From an uncultured Clostridia bacterium (lineage in GTDB: Bacteria; Bacillota_A; Clostridia; TANB77; CAG-508), in contig CALYAC010000006.1 in NCBI GenBank assembly GCA_944393405.1, positions 1-64,000 of the forward strand: 64,000 nucleotides of DNA. The letters run 5' to 3'. Below the pieces are notes generated by a model. The model saw only the letters and a program-made list of their open reading frames with translations, was not told where the DNA came from and did no database searches. Both the position numbers and the translations under genes were made by a program. Of this stretch, positions 9,484 to 17,951 are shown in pieces (the first letter of the stretch is position 1; the number at the start of each line of letters is the position of its first letter).

Positions 9484-9759
9484 TTATTCTGCTGAATTTG
9501 CTTCAGCTTCAGGAGCATCATAAGCTTCTAATATAGCTTTTTGAATTTTTTCCCTTGTCTCTGGATTGATTGGATGAGCTATATCTTTGAAATCTCCGTT
9601 TGGAGTTTTTCTGCTAGGCATAGCTATGAATAATCCATCTTGACTTTCGATAACTTTAATATCGTGTACAACGAATTCATTATCGAATGTTACAGAAGCA
9701 ACAGCTTTCATTCTGTTCTCTGAATTTACTTTTCTTAAACGTACGTCTGTTATTTGCAT
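9484..9759 (-). CDS. spoVG: Septation and sporulation regulator SpoVG
   Basis: SpoVG is a small RNA/DNA-binding regulator that affects septation and sporulation in Firmicutes. From the ATG at 9759 the product is 91 residues, the usual length, and contains [20 protein letters not shown] followed by ASVTF and the signature [20 protein letters not shown] followed by INPETR. The frame is open 27 codons further upstream, but the family starts at MQITDV and a GGAAGGCGG Shine-Dalgarno lies in front. A GTG nine bases upstream is an alternative start. It is monocistronic and converges with orphan gene 1. Confidence 0.95.
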   Translation of the reverse strand: MQITDVRLRKVNSENRMKAVASVTFDNEFVVHDIKVIESQDGLFIAMPSRKTPNGDFKDIAHPINPETREKIQKAILEAYDAPEAEANSAE

Positions 9760-9811
9760 TTTGTGCACCGCCTTCCAAAGTTTTAAAAATTTGTACATTG
9801 TCTTTTGTTTT

Positions 9812-9840
9812 ATACTATGTACACTTATATTATTCGTCAA
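9812..9840 (-). promoter_or_regulatory. Candidate promoter of spoVG
   Basis: On the minus strand TTGACG (9835-9840), 17-base spacer, TAGTAT (9812-9817). This is a sigma-A type match; a sigma-H site, as in Bacillus, was not evident. Confidence 0.5.
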
Positions 9841-9971
9841 AAAAACTTTTTTTCCTTCTTTATTTTTAGTTTTTATTGTATTTTTAGTTATACTGAATAT
9901 TTTAACATATCAATTCTAGCTAATAATTCCCATAAAATCTCACTAAAAACGCATTTTTATCATATATTATA

Positions 9972-10000
9972 TTGAAAATATAATAAAAACAGTATATAAT
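9972..10000 (+). promoter_or_regulatory. Promoter of murC
   Basis: TTGAAA (9972-9977), 17-base spacer, TATAAT (9995-10000), 41 bases before the murC start. Confidence 0.7.
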
Positions 10001-10040
10001 ATTCACGATATAAGCAGTTAAAGGAGTGTGTACATAAAAA

Positions 10041-11420
10041 ATGGCAAATATAGATGAATTAAAACAATATAAACATATTCACTTAATTGGAATCGGTGGA
10101 GTAAGTATGAGTGGGATTGCAGAAATTCTACATTATTGGGGTTTTATAGTTACTGGATCAGATGCTTCACAGTCTGAAGTAACTGATAAATTAATAAGAA
10201 ACCATATTCCTGTAACAATTGGGCATGATTTAGAAAATGTGTCAAAATCAAATCTTGTAGTTTATAGTGCTGCTATAAAAAAAGATGACCCTGAACTTCA
10301 AAAAGCTAAAGAATTAAATATTCCTGTTATTGAAAGAGGTACATTTTTAGGTATTTTAACTAAAGCTTTTAAAAATACTATTTGCGTCTCAGGTACTCAT
10401 GGAAAAACAACAACTACTTCTATGATTTCATTATGTTTTTTAGAAGCGTCTAAAGATCCTTCTATTCAAGTAGGTGCATATTTAAAACAATTAGATGGAA
10501 ATTATAGGGTTGGTAATAGTGAATATTTTATTATTGAAGCATGTGAATATGTTGAAAGTTATTTAAAACTATTTCCAAAAACAGAAGTAATTTTGAATAT
10601 AGACAATGATCATTTAGATTATTTTGGTACTCTTGAAAATATTATAAAATCATTTAAAAACTATGTAAAATTAATTCCAGAAGATGGTCTACTTGTTATA
10701 AATTGGGATGATCCTCATTGTAGAGAAATTACAAAAAATACTAATGCTAAAGTTTTAACTTACGGAATTGAAAGTCAGAATGCTAACTTTATAGCAAGAA
10801 ATATTAATTTCAATAATAATGGTTTTCCAACTTTTGATGTATATTATAATAATAATTTTTATAAAACAATAACACTTTCAATACCTGGAAAACATAATAT
10901 AATGAATGCATTAGCATGTATTGCAGTATGTCATCAATATGGATTAGAAAAAGAAGATATGAAAAATGCTTTATTAAAGTATACTGGTGCACATAGAAGA
11001 TTTGAATATAAAGGTTCTTTTAATAATGTAAATGTTTATGATGATTATGGTCATCATCCAACTGAAATTTTAGCAACAGCTAATGCTTTAAAGCAGAAAA
11101 AATATAATAAATCTTGGGTTGTTTTTCAACCACATACATACAGTAGAACAAAAAATCTTTTAGATGATTTTGCTAAAGTTTTAACAAATTTTGATCACAT
11201 TATTGTTACTGATATATATGCAGCTAGAGAAACAAATACTTATAATATTTCATCTAAAGATTTAGTTAATAAAATTAGAGAAATAGGATTCAAAGCAACA
11301 TATATGCCTAATTTTAACGAAATCGCAAAATATATAAAAGAAAACGCAAAACCAAATGACATAGTTTTAACATTAGGTGCTGGTACAATTACTAACTTAG
11401 GTCCTATGCTTGTTGATTAA
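10041..11420 (+). CDS. murC: UDP-N-acetylmuramate--L-alanine ligase
   Basis: MurC adds the first amino acid, L-alanine, to UDP-MurNAc in the cytoplasm, using ATP. The 459 residues are full length. Visible are the N-terminal Rossmann motif HLIGIGGVSMSGIAEIL, the ATP-binding loop GTHGKTTTTS (about residues 117-126), and the Mur ligase C-terminal motifs HRRFEYKG and DDYGHHPTEI. It stands alone behind its own promoter and in front of a terminator. A GT51 cell wall polymerase gene follows, so the region is linked to peptidoglycan synthesis. Confidence 0.97.
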   Translation: MANIDELKQYKHIHLIGIGGVSMSGIAEILHYWGFIVTGSDASQSEVTDKLIRNHIPVTIGHDLENVSKSNLVVYSAAIKKDDPELQKAKELNIPVIERGTFLGILTKAFKNTICVSGTHGKTTTTSMISLCFLEASKDPSIQVGAYLKQLDGNYRVGNSEYFIIEACEYVESYLKLFPKTEVILNIDNDHLDYFGTLENIIKSFKNYVKLIPEDGLLVINWDDPHCREITKNTNAKVLTYGIESQNANFIARNINFNNNGFPTFDVYYNNNFYKTITLSIPGKHNIMNALACIAVCHQYGLEKEDMKNALLKYTGAHRRFEYKGSFNNVNVYDDYGHHPTEILATANALKQKKYNKSWVVFQPHTYSRTKNLLDDFAKVLTNFDHIIVTDIYAARETNTYNISSKDLVNKIREIGFKATYMPNFNEIAKYIKENAKPNDIVLTLGAGTITNLGPMLVD

Positions 11421-11430
11421 TTAAATACAT

Positions 11431-11470
11431 AAAAAGCTATTAATTACAAATATATTTAATAGCTTTTTTA
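11431..11470 (+). terminator. Terminator of murC
   Basis: Stem AAAAAGCTATTAA with TTAATAGCTTTTT, ending in a run of T, just past the murC stop codon. Confidence 0.85.
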
Positions 11471-11513
11471 TTTTACAAAATTATTTTATCTTTTTTGTTT
11501 AATAATTTCTTAA

Positions 11514-11541
11514 TAGACTTTTTCTATTTATGTGATATAAT
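11514..11541 (+). promoter_or_regulatory. Promoter of the GT51 gene
   Basis: TAGACT (11514-11519), 16-base spacer, TATAAT (11536-11541), about 25 bases before the TTG start. Confidence 0.55.
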
Positions 11542-11565
11542 ACTTGAATATAAAGAGGTGATATT

Positions 11566-12289
11566 TTGAAAGTAGTAAGAAATATATTATTAATAATATT
11601 ACTAATAATTATTATATTCCGGTCTCATTCTATATGTAGCTGGAGATAATATGTATAATGATGCTTTAGATGGTAGGACATTATCAGAAGTAGTATCAGA
11701 GATTGAATCTGATCCTAATTATATTAAATATGATGATTTACCTCAAAATTATATAAATGCTGTAATTGCCGTAGAGGATCACAGATATAGAGATCATGGT
11801 GCAATAGATTTTATTGCTATTGGAAGAGCTATTTATATAAATATTACAAATTTTGAACTTCGAGAAGGCGGTAGTACAATAACACAACAAGTTGCAAAAA
11901 ATATATTTTATATAGAAGAAACAAATCCTGTTACTAGAAAAATAGCAGAAATTATAACTGCATTTGATTTAGAAAAGAATTTTTCAAAGGATAAAATTTT
12001 AGAGCTATACGTTAATACTATTTACTTTGGAGATGGATATTATGGTATTGAAGAAGCTTGTCAAGGATATTTAGGTAAAAGTACTACAGAAATGACTTTA
12101 GAAGATTGCACAATGATGGCTGGTATTCCAAATGCTCCAAGTGTATACGCTCCTACAGTTAATCCAGATTTAACAAGAAGTAGACAAGAAAAAGTAATCT
12201 CTGAAATGAATAATAATGGTTATCTGTCAGAAGAAGATACTCAAACACTTTTAAATAATCTTGATAAATATTATGAGGATTTTGATTAA
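11566..12289 (+). CDS. Monofunctional GT51 peptidoglycan glycosyltransferase, +1 frameshift at CGG
   Basis: Polymerises lipid II into glycan strands on the outer face of the membrane. The catalytic part shows VEDHRYRDHGAIDF, EGGSTITQQVAKN, and KILELYVNTIYFGDGYYGIE, which are GT51 motifs. The best start is TTG at 11566 behind AGAGGTG; it gives MKVV followed by a hydrophobic anchor. After 18 codons the frame meets CGG (11620-11622) and would stop at TAA soon after. Skipping the C continues into GLILYVAGDNMYNDALDG and the enzyme, for about 240 residues in all. The stop lies inside a terminator hairpin. Alternative: translation of a soluble form from ATG 11651. Confidence 0.85.
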
Positions 12290-12301
12290 ATCAAAATCCT
12301 C
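12275..12301. terminator. Bidirectional terminator between GT51 gene and hemW
   Basis: Perfect 13-bp inverted repeat GAGGATTTTGATT with its complement around one base, overlapping the last codons of the GT51 gene. It lies between convergent genes and can serve both. Confidence 0.65.
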
Positions 12302-12330
12302 TTATTATACCTTATTATATCTTATTATTT

Positions 12331-13503
12331 TTATATAAATTCTTCCCATACTATATTTGCTAAATCTAACCCTTTACTAGTTAATTTTATATAATTCCCA
12401 TCTATCTCAACTAAATCTTCTTTGATTAATTTATCCAATTCTTTTCTGAAAATATATAATGGATTTCCAAAAAATTTATTCTTAAATTTATCTATATCTA
12501 TTCCTTCTATCTTTCTTAATCCTAAAATCATATATTCTTTTATTTTACTCTCATGATTTTGTTTTTCATGAAAAATAAGATTATCTATGTCTTTTCCAAT
12601 TTCAAAATTATTAATATATTTTTCTATATCATCTATATTAGAATATCTAACATTGTTAGTATATGAATGTGCTGCTGCTCCTACTCCAATATATTCTTCT
12701 TGATTCCAACATGCTAAATTATGTTTTGACTCAAATCCTTTTTTAGCAAAATTTGATATTTCATAATGTATATATCCTGCTTTTTCTAATTTTCTTTTTG
12801 TTTTCCAATACATTTTTCTTTCTTCTTCATCAGAAGGCATAATATATTTTCCATCATTAACTTCATTATATAATGCTGTATTTTCTTCTAATATCAGAGA
12901 ATATATAGATATATGTTCTGGATTAAGTTCTATTACTTTTTCTAATCCTTCTTCTAATTCTCCTATCGTTTGCTTAGGTAATGCCAACATTAAATCTACA
13001 TTAATATTCTCAAATCCTACTTTTCTAGCTAATAAAAATGCTTCTAAGAATTCTTCATATGTATGAATTCTGCCAATTCTTTTTAAAGTTTCGTTATTAG
13101 TTGATTGTAAACCTATACTTATTCTATTTATTCCAGCTTCTTTATAATCTTGTAATTTAGATTCATCTATAGTTCCTGGGTTCATCTCTAATGTTATTTC
13201 CACATCTTCACTAACTTTATAATTTTCTCTTACTTTCTCTAATATTTCTTTTATATATTTACTATCTATATATGATGGTGTTCCTCCTCCTATATATATA
13301 GTTTTTATATTTATTAAACTATCCTCCCCCATTTTATAAGCATTTGAATTAGAGATTCCTATATCTTCTATTTCTTTTTTTAAATAAAAAATATATTTTT
13401 GTATTCTATTATCTATATTAGAATATGATACAAAATCGCAATATTTACATTTTCTTTTACAAAATGGTATATGTATGTATAGTCCAATATTTTTCGTTTT
13501 CAT
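12331..13503 (-). CDS. hemW: Radical SAM heme chaperone HemW-like protein
   Basis: HemW is a radical SAM protein related to coproporphyrinogen III dehydrogenase; characterised members deliver heme rather than oxidise coproporphyrinogen. The 390 residues start MKTKNIGLYIHIPFCKRKCK, with the cluster motif CKRKCKYC at about residues 15-22. GGGTPSYID and the C-terminal domain with NHESKIKEYMILGLRKIEGI follow. It is last in the prmC-whiA-hemW cluster, 31 bases after whiA. The anaerobic coproporphyrinogen oxidase HemN is less likely because the cluster pattern is CxxxCxxC of the HemW type. Confidence 0.9.
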   Translation of the reverse strand: MKTKNIGLYIHIPFCKRKCKYCDFVSYSNIDNRIQKYIFYLKKEIEDIGISNSNAYKMGEDSLINIKTIYIGGGTPSYIDSKYIKEILEKVRENYKVSEDVEITLEMNPGTIDESKLQDYKEAGINRISIGLQSTNNETLKRIGRIHTYEEFLEAFLLARKVGFENINVDLMLALPKQTIGELEEGLEKVIELNPEHISIYSLILEENTALYNEVNDGKYIMPSDEEERKMYWKTKRKLEKAGYIHYEISNFAKKGFESKHNLACWNQEEYIGVGAAAHSYTNNVRYSNIDDIEKYINNFEIGKDIDNLIFHEKQNHESKIKEYMILGLRKIEGIDIDKFKNKFFGNPLYIFRKELDKLIKEDLVEIDGNYIKLTSKGLDLANIVWEEFI

Positions 13504-13534
13504 TTTGTTACCTCTTTATTTTAACTTTTACTTA

Positions 13535-14389
13535 TTACAATGATTTTTTTATTATTGTATTTAACCTATAATTTACTCCTGATTTTCCTATCGGTTCTTT
13601 TAACATTTTTCCTAGTTCTGTTAATGTTGCTTCAGGATTTTCTATTCTAAGTTTTGCTAACTCTTTTAAATTATCTGGAAGATTATTAAATTCTCCTGTT
13701 TCTTTAAGTCTTTTTATAGCTTCAATTTGCTTTACAGCTGCATTTACAGTTTTATTCAGGTTAGCAGTTTCACAATTCACAATTCTATTAACATTATTTC
13801 TCATATCTCTATATACTCTAATTTCTTCAAACTTTATAACAGCTTTATTTGCTCCAATAAAAGCTAGAAATTTTGATATTTCTTCTCCATCTTTTGAATA
13901 TATAGATATTTTTGTTTTATTATTTAATAATTTTAATAATATTCCATATTTTTCTAATATTTTTATAATTATTTCAGAAATATCTATATTATTTAAAATA
14001 ATTTCTATATGATATTTATTTTTTGGATTATTAATTGATCCGCTTCCTAAAAAAACTCCTCTTACAAATGATTTTTCAATACTTTCTTTTTCTGGCACAA
14101 AATAATTTTCATATATATTTTTTAAATTAGCCTTTTCCTTATTTGATATAAATATATTAAAATTTTTTCCATTTATATCTATATCATAATTTATTATATT
14201 AACATTATTAAGTAGCTTGCTAAATCTATTAATATTATATTCACTTTCTGTAGTAAATTTTAGTTTATTTTTAACTTCTGATACATTAACACTATTTAAA
14301 TATCCGTATAGTTCTGCTTTGACACTGTCTTTATCTGCTAAATTGCTTAGTCTACTTAATTCTTCTTTTACATCTGTTGAAAATGACAT
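13535..14389 (-). CDS. whiA: DNA-binding protein WhiA
   Basis: WhiA couples a degenerate LAGLIDADG homing-endonuclease fold with a helix-turn-helix. It acts in sporulation in Actinobacteria and in cell division and chromosome segregation in Firmicutes. The 284 residues start MSFSTDVKEELSRL, contain FVRGVFLGSGSINNPKN in the endonuclease-like half, and end with the HTH segment ELAKLRIENPEATLTELGKM followed by LKEPIGKSGVNYRL, which is diagnostic. It lies 4 bases after prmC. Confidence 0.95.
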   Translation of the reverse strand: MSFSTDVKEELSRLSNLADKDSVKAELYGYLNSVNVSEVKNKLKFTTESEYNINRFSKLLNNVNIINYDIDINGKNFNIFISNKEKANLKNIYENYFVPEKESIEKSFVRGVFLGSGSINNPKNKYHIEIILNNIDISEIIIKILEKYGILLKLLNNKTKISIYSKDGEEISKFLAFIGANKAVIKFEEIRVYRDMRNNVNRIVNCETANLNKTVNAAVKQIEAIKRLKETGEFNNLPDNLKELAKLRIENPEATLTELGKMLKEPIGKSGVNYRLNTIIKKSL

Positions 14390-14393
14390 TTTA

Positions 14394-15281
14394 TCAACTC
14401 TTTTCTATTTTTATTACTCTATCTATATTAGATAAATCTTTAAATATTTCAATATTTTTATATTCATTATTATTTTTAAATAATTCTGGTACAGATATAT
14501 TTTGATTATATCCTATTTCCATCAAAATATATCCTTTATCTTTCAAATACATATATCCTTTATCTGCTATTTTTCTATAATATTTAAGTCCATCTTTTCC
14601 CCCATCCAATGCTAATTTTGGCTCTGCTTGTACTTCTTTTGGTAGAGTTTCTAAATTATCTGTCTCTATGTATGGTGGATTTGATACAATTACATCAAAC
14701 TTTAAATTTTTCATTTCATTAAATTTTTCAAACATATCTGATTGTATAAAATTAATATTTACATTATTATTTTTTGCATTAATTTTTGCTATTTCTAGCG
14801 CTTTACTACTTATATCAGATACATATACTATAGCATTTTTCATATACTTTTTTATTGAAATTCCTATTGCACCACTTCCTGTACATAAATCCAATACAGT
14901 AAGTTTCTCTTCTAGATTTGATTTTTCCTGTACTCTAGCATTTTTTTCTAATTTTTCTAAAATTTTTATTGTATTTTCTACTAATATTTCTGTGTCAGGT
15001 TGTGGTATTAAAACATTATCATCTACATAAAAATTTAGTTTCATAAATTCTTGATTTTTTATAATATATTGCACCGGTTTCCCTTTAATTATTTCATCTA
15101 TATAATTAAAAAAACACTTTTCTTTTTCCTCGTTAATTACTTTATTATAATTTATTAGAAGTTCAATTTTATTCATATTAAAAATAAATTCTAATAATTT
15201 TTCTGATTTAATAATTGGATCTTCTATTTTCTGCTCTTTTAATTTTTTTATTCCTATATTTTTTAATTCTTGAATATTCAA
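14394..15281 (-). CDS. prmC: Peptide chain release factor N5-glutamine methyltransferase
   Basis: PrmC methylates the glutamine of the GGQ motif in release factors RF1 and RF2, using SAM. The product of about 295 residues has the Rossmann motif VLDLCTGSGAIGIS and the catalytic NPPY in DVIVSNPPYIET. The best start is TTG at 15279-15281, 7 bases after GGAGGA; the frame stays open further upstream without a ribosome binding site. It begins immediately after the U-run that ends the likely 6S RNA, and whiA and hemW follow closely. Confidence 0.93.
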   Translation of the reverse strand: MNIQELKNIGIKKLKEQKIEDPIIKSEKLLEFIFNMNKIELLINYNKVINEEKEKCFFNYIDEIIKGKPVQYIIKNQEFMKLNFYVDDNVLIPQPDTEILVENTIKILEKLEKNARVQEKSNLEEKLTVLDLCTGSGAIGISIKKYMKNAIVYVSDISSKALEIAKINAKNNNVNINFIQSDMFEKFNEMKNLKFDVIVSNPPYIETDNLETLPKEVQAEPKLALDGGKDGLKYYRKIADKGYMYLKDKGYILMEIGYNQNISVPELFKNNNEYKNIEIFKDLSNIDRVIKIEKS

Positions 15282-15305
15282 ATATATTCCTCCATTTATA
15301 CAAAC

Positions 15306-15490
15306 AAAAAACCCCACATTAGCCGCAAGATGAATGAAATTTTAAGAGCCTGCTTTCACAGGTGGGTGTCTTGTTGAATGCTCCTGGGTTTCTTACATAA
15401 ATGTAAGCATACACGCCACATCCAAAGGCGGACTCCCTTTAATCTATTGTTGGTTCTAAAATTCCAGTCTACACGCACTACGCAGGGAAT
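15306..15490 (-). ncRNA. ssrS: Probable 6S RNA
   Basis: No ORF fits this 260-base gap between truB and prmC, and it is richer in G and C than its flanks. The minus-strand transcript folds into one long irregular hairpin. CCCTGCGT at the 5' end pairs with ATGTGGGG at the 3' end; further in, GAATTTTA pairs with TAAAATTTC. An open centre contains a small CCTG..CAGG hairpin, and the top is CTTACAT..ATGTAAG. A U run follows the 3' end. This is the architecture of 6S RNA, which traps sigma-A RNA polymerase. Another structured RNA cannot be excluded. Confidence 0.6.
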
Positions 15491-15545
15491 ATTTATATAC
15501 AAAATTTATTGTTTTTATTGTATATATATATTATCATATTATATT

Positions 15546-16445
15546 TTATTTTTCAACTACTATTTCTCTTTTTAATAAATTATTTATTATTTTTCCAATT
15601 CCTATAAATTCGTTTTTCTCATTATATATAGTATAATCTCCATTTTTCATGTTTTTATTCAGTTTTACTCCGTTTAAAAACATTTTTAATTTTTTATCAT
15701 CTAATACAATTTTTTTAGATTTCTTATATTTTATAAAAAAAGTTTCAATATCTATAAAATGTTCTTTTAAAAAGTTCATATTATTTTTATTTTTTTCTAA
15801 ATCTTCTATTTTTATACTATCTTTTATATTAAATTCTCCAACAATATTTCTTTTTAATTCTTTCATGTATCCAATTGTACCTAATTTAGTTGCTATATCT
15901 TCACATAAACTCCTTATATACGTACCTTTTGAACATTTAACACAAAATTTTATCTCTCTATTCTCACTAGAAACATCTATTAGCTCTATATTATATATTT
16001 CAATATTTCTAGGTTTTATATCAATCTGTATATTTTTTCTGGCATATTCATATAATTTTTTTCCATTTACTTTTATAGCAGAATACATTGGTGGAATTTG
16101 TTCTTGTTTTCCTATAAAACTCGTTAATACTTTTTTGATATTTTCTTTATCAAAAATATCACTCTTTACTAATTCTTCTTTTATTATTTTTCCTTCTGAA
16201 TCAGCTGTATCTGTTTTGATTCCTAATCTTAAATCCACTAAATATTCTTTGTCATGATTAATTAAATATGCAGATAACTTTGTTCCATTTCCTATAAGTA
16301 TTGGCAATAATCCTGTAGCATTTGGATCAAGTGTTCCTGTGTGTCCTGTTTTTTCATTGAATATATGTTTTATTTTATTTACAACGTCATGTGATGTATA
16401 ACCTTTTTCCTTATTTACTAAAATAATTCCGTCTATTATTTTCAC
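15546..16445 (-). CDS. truB: tRNA pseudouridine-55 synthase
   Basis: TruB makes pseudouridine 55 in the T-loop of tRNAs. The 299 residues begin MKIIDGIILVNKEKGYTSHD and contain the catalytic segment GHTGTLDPNATGLLPILIG with the aspartate nucleophile, then QIPPMYSAIKVNGKKLYEYA and GTYIRSLCEDIA. The C-terminal PUA-like tail is short and rich in lysine. It is the last gene of the rimP-infB cluster, separated from nrnA by an 87-base gap with a strong inverted repeat. Confidence 0.95.
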   Translation of the reverse strand: MKIIDGIILVNKEKGYTSHDVVNKIKHIFNEKTGHTGTLDPNATGLLPILIGNGTKLSAYLINHDKEYLVDLRLGIKTDTADSEGKIIKEELVKSDIFDKENIKKVLTSFIGKQEQIPPMYSAIKVNGKKLYEYARKNIQIDIKPRNIEIYNIELIDVSSENREIKFCVKCSKGTYIRSLCEDIATKLGTIGYMKELKRNIVGEFNIKDSIKIEDLEKNKNNMNFLKEHFIDIETFFIKYKKSKKIVLDDKKLKMFLNGVKLNKNMKNGDYTIYNEKNEFIGIGKIINNLLKREIVVEK

Positions 16446-16457
16446 CTTCTTTTATTT

Positions 16458-16513
16458 AATTATAGGGATAAATCTTTTGAGAAAGTTAAATCTCTAGACT
16501 CATCCCTATAATT
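16458..16513. repeat. Inverted repeat between nrnA and truB
   Basis: Twelve-base arms AATTATAGGGAT (16458-16469) and ATCCCTATAATT (16502-16513) enclose a 32-base loop that has its own GAGA/TCTC stem. A T run follows on the plus strand, but no plus-strand gene precedes it. On the coding (minus) strand it would be a structured intra-operon spacer or processing site. Function unknown. Confidence 0.5.
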
Positions 16514-16532
16514 TTTTGTTATTACTTAAATC

Positions 16533-17483
16533 TTATATTACACTTTTTAACTGTCTTAATATCTTTTCCTTAGCTTGTTCTATTGTACATTGTAACGTGC
16601 AACCTGCTGCGTGTATATGTCCTCCACCACCAAGTAAAAGACATACATCAGATACATTTACATATTCATTTGATCTCATAGAAACTTTGCAACCTTTATC
16701 GGTTTGTCTGATAAATACTGAAACTTCTACTCCTTCAATATCTCTTCCTGTTTCTACTATTCCTTCATGATCACCATTTTCAGCATTTACTTTTTCTTCA
16801 TCTTCTTTAGTAATATATGTAAATGCTATTTTATTATCTTCAAAAAACTCTAACCTATCTGAAGCTATTCTAGTTAACTCAAAATTAGCTCTAGTTTTTG
16901 TTTGTAATACTTTTTTATATACCTTAGATACATTTATTCCTTTATTTAATAGTCCTGCAACAAATTCAAATGTTTCTGCTGTTACTCCTGAATATTTAAA
17001 ACCTCCTGTATCTGTAATTATTCCAGTTAATATGCATGTTCCTATATCTTTTGTTACTTCCATATTAAAATATTCTAATACTATTAATAATATTTGTGCA
17101 CATGCTGGTGCATCTGGACTAACATAGTTATAATCTCCAAACATAGTATTTGTACTATGATGATCAATTGATACTTTTACTTTTGCATCTTCAAAATAAT
17201 TTGCAAATCCATTTAACATTTTTACTGTCGCACAATCTACTGAAATAGCCAAATCATATTTTTTAATATCTGACTCTTTTTTTATTTCATCTACACATGG
17301 TAAAAAATTAAATGTACGTGGAAATTCTGGTATTATTATATCAGGATTTTTTCCGTAATTTTTTAATGCATTATATAATGCAAGTCCTGAACCAATTGCA
17401 TCTCCATCTGGATTTTCATGTGTTAATATAACTATTGACTCAGCTTTATTTATTTCTTCTAAAATATTATCTAATGTACTCAT
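16533..17483 (-). CDS. nrnA: DHH family bifunctional oligoribonuclease / pAp phosphatase NrnA
   Basis: NrnA degrades nano-RNA and dephosphorylates 3'-phosphoadenosine 5'-phosphate. The product of about 316 residues has the DHH-family metal motifs HENPDGDAIGSGLAL, SVDCAT and the eponymous IDHHSTN, plus the DHHA1 C-terminal motif GGGGHIHAAGC. I start at ATG 17483 (MSTLDNILEE), which follows AGAGAGG by 7 bases. An ATG 7 codons upstream has no ribosome binding site. It lies between rbfA and truB, as often found in Firmicutes. Confidence 0.93.
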   Translation of the reverse strand: MSTLDNILEEINKAESIVILTHENPDGDAIGSGLALYNALKNYGKNPDIIIPEFPRTFNFLPCVDEIKKESDIKKYDLAISVDCATVKMLNGFANYFEDAKVKVSIDHHSTNTMFGDYNYVSPDAPACAQILLIVLEYFNMEVTKDIGTCILTGIITDTGGFKYSGVTAETFEFVAGLLNKGINVSKVYKKVLQTKTRANFELTRIASDRLEFFEDNKIAFTYITKEDEEKVNAENGDHEGIVETGRDIEGVEVSVFIRQTDKGCKVSMRSNEYVNVSDVCLLLGGGGHIHAAGCTLQCTIEQAKEKILRQLKSVI

Positions 17484-17529
17484 AATTATTCCTCTCTTAT
17501 TCATATACTATCTGAATATATAAATAGTA

Positions 17530-17907
17530 TTATTCTTTATTATCGTTGTTTTCTTTTTTATCAATGTTTAGAGTTTTTAATATAGCATCTATTTTTGCTC
17601 CATGTTCTAATGAATCATCTATTTCAAAATCTAATTCTGGAGTTATTCTTAAATTAACTGTTTTTGCAAGTCTCGATCTAATAAATCCAGAAGATTCTTT
17701 TACCCCCTCTAAAGTCTTCTTTATATTTTTTGAATTTAATATACTTATATATACTTTAGCATACTTAAAATCCGGCGTTATCTTTACTTTTGTTACACTA
17801 AGCATTCCTGTAACATTTGGATTTTTTAATTCATAATTTAAAACTTGGCTAAGTTCTTTCTTTAGCTCTTCGTTTATTCTGTTTAACCTAGTTTCGTTTT
17901 TAGGCAC
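17530..17907 (-). CDS. rbfA: 30S ribosome-binding factor RbfA
   Basis: RbfA is a late assembly factor of the small subunit that binds near helix 1 of 16S rRNA. The 125 residues start MPKNETRLNRINEELKKELS and contain the KH-like core LSVTKVKITPDFKYAKVYIS and LRITPELDFEIDDSLEHG, which are diagnostic. It follows infB by 44 bases and is tied by position to the translation-factor operon. Length and motifs are ordinary. Confidence 0.95.
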   Translation of the reverse strand: MPKNETRLNRINEELKKELSQVLNYELKNPNVTGMLSVTKVKITPDFKYAKVYISILNSKNIKKTLEGVKESSGFIRSRLAKTVNLRITPELDFEIDDSLEHGAKIDAILKTLNIDKKENNDNKE

Positions 17908-17951
17908 TAGTTTTTCCTCCTTTTAATTAGAGTATATTATAAATGCATACT

